This document shows, piece after piece, positions 27,028-36,633 of a stretch of 64,000 bases of DNA. This DNA comes from an uncultured Eubacteriales bacterium (lineage in GTDB: Bacteria > Bacillota > Clostridia > Lachnospirales > Cellulosilyticaceae). Positions within the stretch are counted from its first letter, which is position 1. Each line of letters begins with the position of its first letter. The DNA lies in contig URVM01000002.1 in NCBI GenBank assembly GCA_900551325.1, positions 62,001 to 126,000 on the forward strand, read 5' to 3'. Position numbers and translations under genes: made by a program. A model generated the notes under the pieces. The model made no database searches and was not told the DNA's origin. It worked only from the letters and a program-made list of their open reading frames with translations.

Positions 27028-29970
27028 TTACAGAGTATAGATTTTTTTAAAGCGCTTAGCTTCTTTTTTGATTTTTGATTTATTTCCAATAACGCATAAA
27101 GCCTTTTGCCTAAGTACATCTTCAATAAGTGGTGCACAATTTTTTAAGTCTTCTATGGTTGTTGTAAGTATTTCTTGCCATTCTCTTTCTAATAGTTGCT
27201 GACTTACATGGGTTATTCCATAAATAAGTACTTGTTCACTTTTTTGTTCCATAGTAAGCGGTGAACTTAAACTTCCTATAGTCCCTATAATACATCTTTC
27301 TAACTCTTCCTGACTGAGTTCAAGATTACGTATAAAATCTCCAATTTCATCAATTACTTTTAATGTTTCTCCAAGTTCTGGATCACAATAAGAACATATA
27401 ACAAGATTACCATCTCTTCCTAATGTGACTTGGCAACCATAAGCACCACCTTGTAAACGTATCCTATCCCAAAGATACGTACTATCTAAAATATGGTTTA
27501 ATACATACAATGTTCCACTAAACTTATAGCCTAAGTCTTTGAAATTATACCCTGTAGTAATAGCCTGTACTTGTGATGGTATAATGTAAGCCTCATTCCT
27601 AATTTCCGGATTAAAGCCATAGTCTACACTTATTACCTCTCTATTAGGTATAACTTTTAAAAACTTCTCTATATATGTTCTTACATCTTTTTGACTCTCT
27701 TTTGGACTGGTTATACTTACAACTAAATTTGTCTTTTGCATAACTTCTTTATATATTTTATTAAGTTTTTTAACTAAATTATCAAAAGCTTGATTATCTT
27801 TTCCTTGCAGATCTTTTTTTAGTTCCTTTAAAAATTCATAATAAATCATACCTGATACATAGTCTTCATAAATAGCTGCTCCAGAACAATAACTATATAC
27901 AGCTCGTGTTGTACGATATTCCGGTGTACTTTTAAAGCTTCTATCTATTTCATAGAGCATTAACTCTATCAATTCATTAATTTTTGCAGCATCTTTAAAA
28001 ATTGTATTGCAAGTGATTTCTTCTAAAAGATGTGGTAAGTCTTCTAATTTATCTAAAAGGACTTTAAGTGAGATTTTTAAATAAGGAGAAAATTTATGTG
28101 TATTTTCGCAATGAGCATAAGCTTGCAAATTACAGTTTAATCCTCCTGTTTGCTGATTTATGATATTTTCTAGTGCATCATAAGTATAGTTTTTAGTGCC
28201 TATATAAGTTAAAAGATTGCTTAAAAGTCCTAAATAAGTTAAATCTTCTTTTGCTATATGGGATGTATCAAATAATAAATGAATATAAGCAATCTCTTGA
28301 GTATTTAAAGGATGCACTTGCCAAGTAATATTTGAAGTTTTCTCCATCTGAAAGCTTGGAAATTTAGGGACCTTTGGTAAATCAGTTAATGTTAAATGAG
28401 GTAACTTTGCTAGGTCTTCTGGTTCATTTGGCATTTCTTGAAGCTGTTCAAGTGCCTGATTAGTTAAAATAAGCTTTATAAGCTGTTCTTCACTTAGACT
28501 TTCTTTATATGTTTTAAGTGCCTCTTCTCTTCTTTTTTCTTCTTTCATAAATTCGTTTTCATCTGCTTCTAAAAGAGCGCATACCCCATGAGGATTATTA
28601 AGTAAATATTCTTTAATTAGTGCCTCAAAATATCCTGAATGACGTTTTTTACCTATCTCTTCTAAAGCATTTTCATATTTTAGGTGTGTAAATGGATGTT
28701 GACCATATAATACACCCATTTGAACTTCTTCACTAAGAATAACACCTTTAGCTTCCCAAGGTGTATCACCTTCTTTTAAACTAAAAGTAACTGTATTGTA
28801 TGCAGCTTCAACCAAATCCTTATCTATACCATTTTCTACTATATAATTTAAAACTTTGAAAACCCGCTCTTTAAAAGTCTCTTCATAAAAGCTATTGGTA
28901 CCATTTAAAACAATAGAAAAAGTAGGTTGTCGTTTACCTGTATCATATCCACCTTCTTCTATACTTTTGCCTATACCATTTTCTCCAAGTAGTGCTTCAT
29001 GTAAAGGAGATGCTGGGCTTTTAAGTAACATATGCTCTAACATTTCAAAAGCTAAACGTAATTCAATATTATGAATATCTCCTACAACAAAGCTTAGTGC
29101 TAAAAAGGCTGTTTCTTTATCATCTTCACTTTGTTCTTCTTCTACAGGATAGTATCCATGGCACCTTTCCATCTTTTTGAAAGGTTGTTGAATAAGTATA
29201 GGAAATTCACACTCCTCTTTTTTAAATTCTTTTAAAACATTATTTAACTGTATTAATCTTGTTTCTAAATCAGCCTTCCCATATAAAAATAGTGTGCAAT
29301 TTGATGGCTTATAATATTTATTATAAAAACTTAAAAAGTTCTCTTCTGTAAGTTTTACTATTTCTTCTGGCTTACCACCTGAATCATAACGATAACATGT
29401 ATCTTTAAATAGAGTTTCATGAATAAGATTCTCAAGTCTAGTAGAAGGCTCCATATATTCACCGTGCATTTCATTATAAACAATACCACTATAGCTTAAA
29501 GGTTCATCTTTATCTTCTATACTATAGTGCCATCCTTCTTGTTTAAATAAATAAGGCCTCTCATGAATAAGAGGGTGAAAGATTAAATCCATATATACTT
29601 CTATTAAGTTACTAAAGTCCTTCTCATTTTGACTTGCACAATAATACATAGTCATATCTTTATATGTACAAGCATTTAAACTTGTGTTCAAAGACCCTTT
29701 ATCTAGTTCCATAAAAGTATCTTTTAAAGGATACTTCTTAGATGCACAGCATACTGTATGTTCTACAATATGAGCTACACCTGTATGATCAGTAGGAATT
29801 GTTTTAAAAGAAGCTGTAAATACTTGATGTATATCTTCATTAGCAACTTGTATAAGTTTAGCTCCACTTTGAATATGTTCAAAAAACCTAACCATACTAC
29901 TGATTTCTTCTATCCACTCTTCTTCTATTAATTGAAACCCATAATATAGGGCATTAGGTTGTAATATCAT
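27028..29970 (-). CDS. M16C-family zinc peptidase, presequence-protease-like
   Basis: Large cytosolic metallopeptidase expected to degrade peptides inside a closed chamber. The inverted zinc motif H-x2-E-H is in GVAHIVEHTVCCASKKYPLKDTF at about residue 55, with a downstream glutamate in VYNEMHGEY. The 980-residue length and two homologous halves fit the PreP/CYM1 group (M16C). The start is taken at 29970 because AAAGGAAG lies 5 nt upstream of that ATG, rather than an in-frame ATG at 30018 upstream of the ribosome-binding site. It heads the unit with the radical-SAM and ytaF genes. Confidence 0.9.
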   Translation of the reverse strand: MILQPNALYYGFQLIEEEWIEEISSMVRFFEHIQSGAKLIQVANEDIHQVFTASFKTIPTDHTGVAHIVEHTVCCASKKYPLKDTFMELDKGSLNTSLNACTYKDMTMYYCASQNEKDFSNLIEVYMDLIFHPLIHERPYLFKQEGWHYSIEDKDEPLSYSGIVYNEMHGEYMEPSTRLENLIHETLFKDTCYRYDSGGKPEEIVKLTEENFLSFYNKYYKPSNCTLFLYGKADLETRLIQLNNVLKEFKKEECEFPILIQQPFKKMERCHGYYPVEEEQSEDDKETAFLALSFVVGDIHNIELRLAFEMLEHMLLKSPASPLHEALLGENGIGKSIEEGGYDTGKRQPTFSIVLNGTNSFYEETFKERVFKVLNYIVENGIDKDLVEAAYNTVTFSLKEGDTPWEAKGVILSEEVQMGVLYGQHPFTHLKYENALEEIGKKRHSGYFEALIKEYLLNNPHGVCALLEADENEFMKEEKRREEALKTYKESLSEEQLIKLILTNQALEQLQEMPNEPEDLAKLPHLTLTDLPKVPKFPSFQMEKTSNITWQVHPLNTQEIAYIHLLFDTSHIAKEDLTYLGLLSNLLTYIGTKNYTYDALENIINQQTGGLNCNLQAYAHCENTHKFSPYLKISLKVLLDKLEDLPHLLEEITCNTIFKDAAKINELIELMLYEIDRSFKSTPEYRTTRAVYSYCSGAAIYEDYVSGMIYYEFLKELKKDLQGKDNQAFDNLVKKLNKIYKEVMQKTNLVVSITSPKESQKDVRTYIEKFLKVIPNREVISVDYGFNPEIRNEAYIIPSQVQAITTGYNFKDLGYKFSGTLYVLNHILDSTYLWDRIRLQGGAYGCQVTLGRDGNLVICSYCDPELGETLKVIDEIGDFIRNLELSQEELERCIIGTIGSLSSPLTMEQKSEQVLIYGITHVSQQLLEREWQEILTTTIEDLKNCAPLIEDVLRQKALCVIGNKSKIKKEAKRFKKIYTL

Positions 29971-30139
29971 GTATACTTCCTTTCTTTTATACGCCTTTTG
30001 TAAGACGCCTTCTAACATTATAGCCCAGTCTCTATACTTTTAAAAGTCTCCCCCTAAAATACTAATCCTTCTTACTCAATCCTTTAAAATTTATGTATAA
30101 ATTCTTCCTATTAACTTAGCAAGTCAATCCTTTTATAAA

Positions 30140-30182
30140 ATACAAAAATACGACTCCTACGTATTTTGTAAGGGTCGTATTT
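30140..30182 (-). terminator. Terminator after SLH-domain protein gene
   Basis: A stem of AAATACGAC / GTCGTATTT with imperfect inner pairing and a 19-nt loop region, followed by TTTGTATTTT on the minus strand, lies just after the stop codon. Confidence 0.7.
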
Positions 30183-30186
30183 AAAA

Positions 30187-30957
30187 TTATTGCATATGTG
30201 TATGTTCTACTGCAGCAAATAAAATATCTTCATATGCCCAGTAATCATTTTGTAAGTCACTAAATAGATTTGGTATATCTGCATCACTGCAGTCTCTTTC
30301 AAACACACTATTAAGTGTCATAACTGCTTCTGCACGTGTAATGGTTTCATTTCTATCGAAGAAAGTAGCCTGTCTCATCTTAGGATTTCTAATTTGTTGC
30401 ACTTTTTCAATAATAGCACTAGCTTCCTTTGTTGTAATAGGATCAAATGGTCTAAATGTACCATCTTCATAACCTTGCACTAATCCTAAACTTTCAAGAT
30501 AACCTACATAAACATTACTATAACGGTTAGGTCTAATATCTTCAAAAGAAGAAAGTATATCTGTTGACTCACCATCTAATAAAAGACGCCCTACCATAGT
30601 AGCAAATTCTTCACGTGTTACTGCACGTTCTGCACGAAATGTACCATCCTCATATCCAATAATATATGGTATATGTGCCACTTCTTTTTCTTCTGGAATG
30701 CTTGGTTCTTCTGGTACACTTGGCTGTTCTGGGATATTTGGTTCTTCTGGCTTGTTTGGTAAAAATGGTGGACATGGAAATTCTGGCCAGTTTATTTCCG
30801 GACAATCTTGACTAGGCACATTAATTTCTGGCACATATAAGTTTTCCTCATCATCACACATTGGATCGTACGCATACACTAAAACTTGAGAAAATGCTAA
30901 AGTACTTATTAAACAAGCTACTATAGCTTTTTTATATTTAGATTTAAATAATTTCAT
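30187..30957 (-). CDS. Small secreted S-layer-homology (SLH) domain protein
   Basis: The 256-residue exported protein has a signal peptide (about residues 7-29, KKAIVACLISTLAFSQVLVYA), then an acidic and proline-rich segment with repeated P-E-E-P and P-E-Q-P units (about residues 45-90), then SLH repeats. Two clear SLH units show G-Y-E-D-G-T-F-R: HIPYIIGYEDGTF and LGLVQGYEDGTF; a third is recognisable at NETITRAEAV. Start at 30957 is preferred because AAGGAGG is 9 nt upstream; the ATG at 30966 abuts that site. No catalytic domain is attached, so it may be a wall-anchoring or structural protein. Confidence 0.85.
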   Translation of the reverse strand: MKLFKSKYKKAIVACLISTLAFSQVLVYAYDPMCDDEENLYVPEINVPSQDCPEINWPEFPCPPFLPNKPEEPNIPEQPSVPEEPSIPEEKEVAHIPYIIGYEDGTFRAERAVTREEFATMVGRLLLDGESTDILSSFEDIRPNRYSNVYVGYLESLGLVQGYEDGTFRPFDPITTKEASAIIEKVQQIRNPKMRQATFFDRNETITRAEAVMTLNSVFERDCSDADIPNLFSDLQNDYWAYEDILFAAVEHTHMQ

Positions 30958-31195
30958 CTCATCCATCCTCCTTCATAGCATAACTAGAACTGATTATAGC
31001 CCACCCCTTGACAAACTGTCTATGATTTCAAAGTAATTGCAACTTATTACTAATTTATAACTTGATAAAAATAGATATTATTTTCCATATATTTTTATAC
31101 TTACCATTAAATTCTAGGAACTACTTTTTTACTTCTCTTATAATTTTCTTCTATTTGTTTAAACTAAAGGTATTAATGTTAAGGAGGTAAAATAC

Positions 31196-31381
31196 ATGTC
31201 ATATTTAACAGCAAAAGAACTTTCTTGTTTTCAAGATTTATTAAGTGGAGAAGAGCTACTTATTAAGAAATTTAAAATGTTAGCAGAGGCTACAACTGAT
31301 GCAGAACTTAAAGCACAGTTTACTGACATAGCTAATCATCACCAAAATCACTATGATACTATTTATTCACAACTTCATTAG
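31196..31381 (+). CDS. Small ferritin-like spore-coat-type protein
   Basis: The 61-residue helical protein (SCFQDLLSGEELLIKKFKML, then NHHQNHYDTIYSQL) resembles the short members of the clostridial spore-coat/CotF-like two-helix family, with glutamate and histidine spacing that recalls ferritin-like helices. A strong ribosome-binding site (AAGGAGG) precedes the ATG. It is 12 nt before the next coat-like gene, so the two form a bicistron. The call rests on similarity of pattern and on the neighbour. Confidence 0.65.
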   Translation: MSYLTAKELSCFQDLLSGEELLIKKFKMLAEATTDAELKAQFTDIANHHQNHYDTIYSQLH

Positions 31382-31393
31382 GAGGAAACAATC

Positions 31394-31666
31394 ATGAGTA
31401 ACTTACCTGGCTTTAGTGAAAAAGAAATTTTAGCAGATGCTTTAGAAGCACAAAAATCAGCTACAGCTCTTTATAACCTTATTGCTAACGAATGTGCAAA
31501 AAAAGAACTTAAAGATACAGTAGTTAATTTATTAAATGATGAACATAATCTTCAATATGGTGTTTTTACTTCCATGCATAATCGTGGATTCTATCCTACA
31601 CCAGCAGCAGAACAACAAAAAATTGATCAAGCTAAACAAACTTACGCACCTCAAGCTAAGTGCTAA
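31394..31666 (+). CDS. CotF-like spore coat protein
   Basis: The 90-residue protein follows the CotF pattern: a first helix with EKEILADALEAQKSATALYNLIANEC and a second with NLLNDEHNLQYGVFTSMHNRGFYPTPAAEQQKI. The M-x-x-R-G-[FW]-Y-x-x-x-x-A motif near the C-terminus is typical of this family. It has its own ribosome-binding site (AGGAGG) after the preceding short gene. Expected location is the spore coat, expressed in the mother cell; no sporulation promoter was identified in the 229-nt upstream gap. Confidence 0.82.
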   Translation: MSNLPGFSEKEILADALEAQKSATALYNLIANECAKKELKDTVVNLLNDEHNLQYGVFTSMHNRGFYPTPAAEQQKIDQAKQTYAPQAKC

Positions 31667-31679
31667 TTTTATCAACACA

Positions 31680-31716
31680 AATAAGGCATGAATCTAAATT
31701 AGATTCATGCCTTATT
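31680..31716 (+). terminator. Bidirectional terminator, coat gene / TSUP gene
   Basis: A 17-bp perfect stem (AATAAGGCATGAATCTA and complement) with a 3-nt loop, followed by CTTTTAATT, lies between convergent genes. Confidence 0.85.
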
Positions 31717-31740
31717 CTTTTAATTCACCACTTCAGTAAA

Positions 31741-32508
31741 CTATACTAGAAATAAATCATAACTAATTTTTAGCATAAGTAAGATTAATACAACCATAAA
31801 CATAGGTCGAATAACTTTCTTACCTCCTTTAATGGCAAGACCTGCTCCAATCCAGTTGCCTGCTATACCAAAAAGTGCTGCTGGAAGGCCTATAGTCCAT
31901 AAAATCTTTCCATTTAAGGCAAAAGTCACTAAAGCGGCTATATTAGAAGCTAAGTTTACAACTTTAGCATTTCCTGAAGCGGTTACTAAATCAAACCCTA
32001 TAAGTCCCGTATAAATAAGGATTAAAAAAGTACCTGTTCCTGGTCCAAAAAATCCATCATACATACCAATTAAAAAACCTGAAATAAGAGAAAGCCCTAT
32101 AATCTTATATTTACTTTCTTCCTTAAAAGTTTCCTTGTCCCCAAAATTCTTTTTAAAAATTAGAAAGACAGCAATAATTGGTAGTAATACCAGCATCGTA
32201 TAACCTAAATAGCGCTCTTCAATAATCATATTTATAGTTGCACCAATTGGAGAACCTACTAGAGCGGCAGCTGCTGAAGTTAATGCAGCTATGTAATGTA
32301 TCTTTTTACTCTTCATAAACCTTAATGTGGAAAATAAAGTTCCAAAGGTAGATGAACATTTATTAGTACCTGTTGCTAGGTGAGGTGGTAATCCTGCTAC
32401 CATATAAGCTGGTAGAGAAATAATACCTCCTCCTCCAGCTACAGAATCTATAAGCCCAGCTAAAAAAATTAGTGGACAAATAATTATAAGTGTTTTCATA
32501 GTTTCCAT
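31741..32508 (-). CDS. TSUP / TauE-SafE family anion permease
   Basis: The 255-residue membrane protein has about eight helices. The first half carries GLIDSVAGGGGIISLPAYM and the second half the related GMYDGFFGPGTGTFLILIY, the paired D-x-x-x-G-x-G-G motifs of the sulfite/organosulfonate exporter family. Start at 32508 is chosen because AAAGGGG precedes that ATG; an upstream in-frame ATG at 32553 has no good site. The transported anion (sulfite, sulfonate or carboxylate) cannot be deduced. It lies after myg1 but with no clear shared control. Confidence 0.88.
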   Translation of the reverse strand: METMKTLIIICPLIFLAGLIDSVAGGGGIISLPAYMVAGLPPHLATGTNKCSSTFGTLFSTLRFMKSKKIHYIAALTSAAAALVGSPIGATINMIIEERYLGYTMLVLLPIIAVFLIFKKNFGDKETFKEESKYKIIGLSLISGFLIGMYDGFFGPGTGTFLILIYTGLIGFDLVTASGNAKVVNLASNIAALVTFALNGKILWTIGLPAALFGIAGNWIGAGLAIKGGKKVIRPMFMVVLILLMLKISYDLFLV

Positions 32509-32621
32509 ATTAATATCCCCTTTTTCCTCCCAATAGTCTATATAGTTTCGCAACTTATATTATTTCATATAATGACTATTTATGCTATCCCTAAATATCC
32601 TTATTCCATTTAAGATTCTAT

Positions 32622-33539
32622 TTAATTTTGTTTTTTATTTTCTTCTACTGCTAGCTCTGCCATCTTAATAGCGCCCTCTTTTGTCAGGTTCCCACAAATA
32701 AATAAGTTTGGATGACAGAAAGTACACCCTTCAATGCCTGTAAGATAACTTAGTTCTTCCTCTCTTAAAGCACCCCAACTTTCTGGTAAGTCCACTCTTG
32801 CTGCAAAACTGTCTTTTTCCTTCGGAACTGTTTGTACTCGGTAAGTTCCTGCAATATCTTGAAAGACTACAAACCACACATGTTCTTCTGTATCATATTC
32901 AAGTAAAAGATCTTTCCATTTCACCGGTTCATTTAAAACTAGAATATGAGTTTCTTCTACAGGTTGAACCTTTAAAGCTTCTTCTATATAATATACACTT
33001 TCATAATATTCCCCAAAACGTATCACTAAACGTCTTAAATAATTTTGGGCAAAATTAACTGCTTCTAAGAAAGCTTCATCTACTGTGCGTTCTTCATGTT
33101 TAAGTGGCATAAAGCTACTAATAATTTGAGAAATAGTAGTAACAGGTGAATTAAATTCATTCAAACTGATACCATTATCCCCCGCATCTATTTGCAAAAT
33201 AAACTCATCTGCTACTTTCTTTGCTATAGTTTCTTGTTCTTTCCTTTCTAAATGAGGACAAAACTTAGCTACATAATCTATTCCAAAGTCTCGCCATAAT
33301 AAACCAAAAGCACTATAAGGAATACCATCTTCTCTAAGTTCTTTGTCCATTTTATGATGATCGTAAGGTCCTTCTCCCACATCTGCTACTAAATCACAAG
33401 TATCTAATAGATCTTTGTCTCTTGTACGTATGATTTCTATATGAGGATAAAGGCCTTTCATTATGCTTACACCAAATACTTCATCTGCATGAAAGACACC
33501 ATTGTGTACAGCCATTTTGTTTATTACTCTTCCTGTCAT
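32622..33539 (-). CDS. MYG1 / UPF0160 family DHH-like protein
   Basis: Homologue of eukaryotic MYG1, a DHH-family 3'-5' RNA exonuclease. The 305-residue protein opens with HNGVFHADEVFGVSIM (H-x4-H-A-D-E metal site), followed by VADVGEGPYDHHKMD, which holds the D-H-H motif, and FILQIDAGDNG. The C-terminal portion contains FCHPNLFICGNLTKEGAIKMAE, conserved in the family. In bacteria the function is not established. It is single and divergent from prfC. Confidence 0.88.
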   Translation of the reverse strand: MTGRVINKMAVHNGVFHADEVFGVSIMKGLYPHIEIIRTRDKDLLDTCDLVADVGEGPYDHHKMDKELREDGIPYSAFGLLWRDFGIDYVAKFCPHLERKEQETIAKKVADEFILQIDAGDNGISLNEFNSPVTTISQIISSFMPLKHEERTVDEAFLEAVNFAQNYLRRLVIRFGEYYESVYYIEEALKVQPVEETHILVLNEPVKWKDLLLEYDTEEHVWFVVFQDIAGTYRVQTVPKEKDSFAARVDLPESWGALREEELSYLTGIEGCTFCHPNLFICGNLTKEGAIKMAELAVEENKKQN

Positions 33540-33798
33540 CTCGCTTCTCCTATAAGTCTATTTTATATATTCCTTTTCTATTATACTTGCTCTTATCTTT
33601 TTTAAAAAGGCTACTTAATTATATCATTATATATTTTTTCTTTCTTTTTCTTAGAAAAGCTATGAACTTATGCTTGACTTTTAATGTAAAGGATATAATA
33701 ATTACAGAGGTTACACCCTTTATATCACTTAATATATAAAGTCATTTAAACGCAATTTAAAGTAATTTAAATATAGACTAAAATAAGGATGGTTAACT

Positions 33799-35406
33799 AT
33801 GTCACAAGAAAACCTAACTATGATGGATGAAATTCAAAAAAGAAGAACCTTTGCCATCATTTCTCACCCAGATGCTGGTAAAACAACACTAACTGAAAAA
33901 TTCTTACTCTACGGTGGAGCCATTCGTACTGCTGGTTCTGTTAAATCTAGAAGAACACAAAAACATGCCGTATCTGACTGGATGGAAATAGAAAAGCAAA
34001 GAGGTATTTCTGTTACATCAAGTGTACTTCAATTTAACTATGATGGTTTTTGCATTAATATTCTTGATACACCTGGACATCAAGACTTTAGTGAAGATAC
34101 TTATCGTACACTTGTTGCTGCTGATAGCGCTGTAATGGTTATTGACTCTGCAAAAGGGGTAGAAGAACAAACTAAGAAGCTTTTCAAAGTTTGTAAAATG
34201 CGTGGTATTCCTATCTTTACTTTTATTAACAAATTAGATGCTCAAGGGAAAGAACCTCTTGAACTCATTGAAGATATTGAAAATGCTCTTGGTATTCGTG
34301 CCTTCCCTATGGACTGGCCTATTGGATGTGGTAAAGCCTTTAAAGGTGTTTACAATCGTCTTAAAGGACATATTGAACTCTTTGATGATGGTAACCATGG
34401 TCAATCTATGGTTAATACGGTAGAATGTGATTTACAAGATGAGAACCTAGCTGAACTTTTAGGTCAAGATCTTTATGAGAAGTTACTTGAAGATATTGAG
34501 TTACTTGATATGGCTGGAGATGATTATAATCTTGATCAAATCCTATCTGGAGAACTTACTCCAGTATTCTTTGGTAGTGCTATGACTAACTTTGGGGTTG
34601 AACCTTTCCTTAAAGCTTTCTTAGACATTACTAGACCACCTCAACCTCGTTCAAGCAACTTAGGTGAAATTCAACCAACTGAAGATTATTTCTCTGGCTT
34701 TATCTTCAAAATTCAGGCCAATATGAATCCAGCCCATCGTGACCGTATTGCCTTCCTTCGTATTTGTTCTGGTAAATTCGAAAAAGGTATGATGACTAAT
34801 TTAGTACAAAAAAATAAAAAAGTAAAGCTTGCTCAACCTCAACAATTCCTTGCTCAAGACCGTGCTACTGTTGAAGTTGCATATGCAGGTGATATTATTG
34901 GTATTCATGATCCAGGTATTTTTAATATTGGTGATACACTTTGTAGTTCAGATATTAAACTTCAATACGAAGGTATTCCACAGTTTGCTCCTGAACACTT
35001 TATGAAAATCTCTACAATCAATGCCTTAAAACGTAAACAGTTTTTAAAAGGAATTTCTCAACTTGCTGAAGAAGGTTCTATTCAAGTCTTTAAGCCTCGC
35101 TTCACAGGTGCTGAAGAACTTATCGTAGGTGTTGTAGGTGTACTTCAATTTGAAGTACTTGAATATCGTCTTAATAACGAGTATGGTGTAGAAATCAAGA
35201 AACAAGCTCTTCCATATAACTACATTCGTTGGATTGAACTTGAGAACTATGATCCATCTAAATTCAAGCTTACATCAGATGCTATTGTAGCTGAAACAGA
35301 AGACGGTGCTCCTGTTCTTCTTTGCCAATATGAATGGTCTATTCGTCAAGTAATTGAACGTAACGAAGGTGTTATTTTACATGAAACACATTTAAGAACA
35401 AACTAA
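33799..35406 (+). CDS. prfC: Peptide chain release factor 3
   Basis: Translational GTPase that recycles RF1 and RF2. The 535-residue length is normal. G1 is HPDAGKTTLTEK, G2 lies in EKQRGISVTSS, G3 in DTPGHQDF and G4 in NKLDAQG. The C-terminal part contains EELIVGVVGVLQFEVL, diagnostic for RF3 over EF-G. In the 258-nt upstream gap I see only a possible promoter (TTGACT at 33674 with an off-spaced TATAAT at 33694) and a short inverted repeat. It ends at a strong terminator. Confidence 0.96.
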   Translation: MSQENLTMMDEIQKRRTFAIISHPDAGKTTLTEKFLLYGGAIRTAGSVKSRRTQKHAVSDWMEIEKQRGISVTSSVLQFNYDGFCINILDTPGHQDFSEDTYRTLVAADSAVMVIDSAKGVEEQTKKLFKVCKMRGIPIFTFINKLDAQGKEPLELIEDIENALGIRAFPMDWPIGCGKAFKGVYNRLKGHIELFDDGNHGQSMVNTVECDLQDENLAELLGQDLYEKLLEDIELLDMAGDDYNLDQILSGELTPVFFGSAMTNFGVEPFLKAFLDITRPPQPRSSNLGEIQPTEDYFSGFIFKIQANMNPAHRDRIAFLRICSGKFEKGMMTNLVQKNKKVKLAQPQQFLAQDRATVEVAYAGDIIGIHDPGIFNIGDTLCSSDIKLQYEGIPQFAPEHFMKISTINALKRKQFLKGISQLAEEGSIQVFKPRFTGAEELIVGVVGVLQFEVLEYRLNNEYGVEIKKQALPYNYIRWIELENYDPSKFKLTSDAIVAETEDGAPVLLCQYEWSIRQVIERNEGVILHETHLRTN

Positions 35407-35414
35407 GCAATATA

Positions 35415-35454
35415 AAAAGTGGGTTATACTTCAGATGAAGTATAACCCACTTTT
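35415..35454 (+). terminator. Bidirectional terminator, prfC / aldo-keto reductase
   Basis: A perfect 19-base inverted repeat (AAAAGTGGGTTATACTTCA and complement) with a 2-nt centre lies between convergent genes, with AT-rich flanks on both sides. Confidence 0.85.
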
Positions 35455-35506
35455 ATATTATTGTAATATAACTTACATTTACCTACTTAGATCTAAACTT
35501 TAAATT

Positions 35507-36424
35507 CTAAGGTAAAATATTACCTGCTGCTCTATAAATCTCGTACCATTCTTGTCTTGTAAGCTCTACACCTGAAGCTTTACAAATAGCTTTTAGTCTT
35601 TCTGGATTTGTAGTACCTACAATAGTTTGAATACGTGCTGGATGTCTTAAAATCCACGCAACTGCAATCGCACTATTTGTAATACCTTTCTCACTTGCTA
35701 TACGATCAATCACTTGATTAAGTTCTTCAAATTTAGGATTACCTAGAAATACGCCTTCAAAGAATCCATATTGGAAAGGTGACCAAGCCTGAATTGTAAT
35801 ATCATGTAGGCGGCAATAATCTAAAACACTTCCATCACGATTAATGGCTGCTGTATTTTCCATATTTACATTAAGTCCTGCATCAATCATAGTTGTATTT
35901 GTAATACTTAATTGCAGTTGGTTAATAATAATTTTTTCATCTAAGTATTTATTTAATAAAGCCATTTGCATTGGATTTTGATTGCTTACACCAAAGTGAC
36001 GTACTTTACCACTTTCATGTAATGTACGAAAAGCTTCTGCTACTTCTTCTGGCTCCATTAAAGTATCTGGGCGATGTAATAATAAAGCATCTACATAATC
36101 CATCCCTAAACGTTGGAGGCTCTTGTCTACAGATTGGATAATATGTTCTTTAGAAAAATCAAAAAAGCCTGGGCGTATACCACACTTTGTTTGAATAACT
36201 AAATCTTCTCGTTTAATAGAAGTTTCTTTAAGAGCCTTTCCAAATAAAGACTCAGACTCTCCTTTTCCATAAATATCTGCATGATCAAAAAAATCAATAC
36301 CTGCTTCATAAGCTGCTTCAATAAGTGTACGTACTTCATCTACAGTATGACCTGCCATACGCATACAACCTAAGGCTATTTCAGAGCCAGCAAGTGGGCT
36401 ACCACCTAATTGAATTTTTTTCAT
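35507..36424 (-). CDS. Aldo/keto reductase, YdhF-like
   Basis: NADPH-dependent TIM-barrel reductase of 305 residues. The catalytic tetrad is visible as D and Y in FFDHADIYGKGESE, K in IQTKCGI and H in LLLHRPD. The C-terminal NADP-binding element IQTIVGTTNPERL is intact. Overall pattern (KIQLGGSPLAGSEIALGCMRM start, DYCRLHDITIQAWSPFQYG) matches the YdhF-type subgroup. The physiological substrate is unknown. A promoter is visible at 36487-36516. Confidence 0.9.
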   Translation of the reverse strand: MKKIQLGGSPLAGSEIALGCMRMAGHTVDEVRTLIEAAYEAGIDFFDHADIYGKGESESLFGKALKETSIKREDLVIQTKCGIRPGFFDFSKEHIIQSVDKSLQRLGMDYVDALLLHRPDTLMEPEEVAEAFRTLHESGKVRHFGVSNQNPMQMALLNKYLDEKIIINQLQLSITNTTMIDAGLNVNMENTAAINRDGSVLDYCRLHDITIQAWSPFQYGFFEGVFLGNPKFEELNQVIDRIASEKGITNSAIAVAWILRHPARIQTIVGTTNPERLKAICKASGVELTRQEWYEIYRAAGNILP

Positions 36425-36486
36425 TTTATCGCCTCTTTCTTTTATAAATTCTAGTTAATAAAATAAACATACTTTTATACAATATT

Positions 36487-36516
36487 ATTATACATTTATC
36501 TTACACTTTTTTACAA
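36487..36516 (-). promoter_or_regulatory. Candidate promoter for aldo/keto reductase gene
   Basis: On the minus strand TTGTAA (36511-36516) and TATAAT (36487-36492) are separated by 18 nt, about 60 nt upstream of the start codon. Confidence 0.55.
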
Positions 36517-36552
36517 GTTTAGGAAAATACAAAAGAAATATGATTTTATCTA

Positions 36553-36581
36553 TTGATTTCTTCTTTTATACAAGATAATAT
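36553..36581 (+). promoter_or_regulatory. Candidate promoter for the MATE transporter gene
   Basis: TTGATT (36553-36558), 17 nt, TAATAT (36576-36581) lies about 50 nt before the start codon and is back-to-back with the reductase promoter. Confidence 0.6.
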
Positions 36582-36633
36582 AGATAAGGTTTTGCTTTAA
36601 AACCTATTTTAAAGTTTGAAGGAGATTTATTAC

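Noticed and set aside
30967..31195. Possible sporulation promoter before the coat-like genes
   Set aside because: The 229-nt gap is AT-rich with a TATAAT-like hexamer near 31140 but no spaced -35 element of a sporulation sigma factor that I could defend.
33540..33798. Small RNA or riboswitch before prfC
   Set aside because: Only a weak promoter-like pair and a short AT-rich inverted repeat are visible, with no terminator.
36616..36633. TTG start six codons upstream for the MATE gene
   Set aside because: The TTG overlaps the GGAG ribosome-binding site that serves the ATG at 36634.
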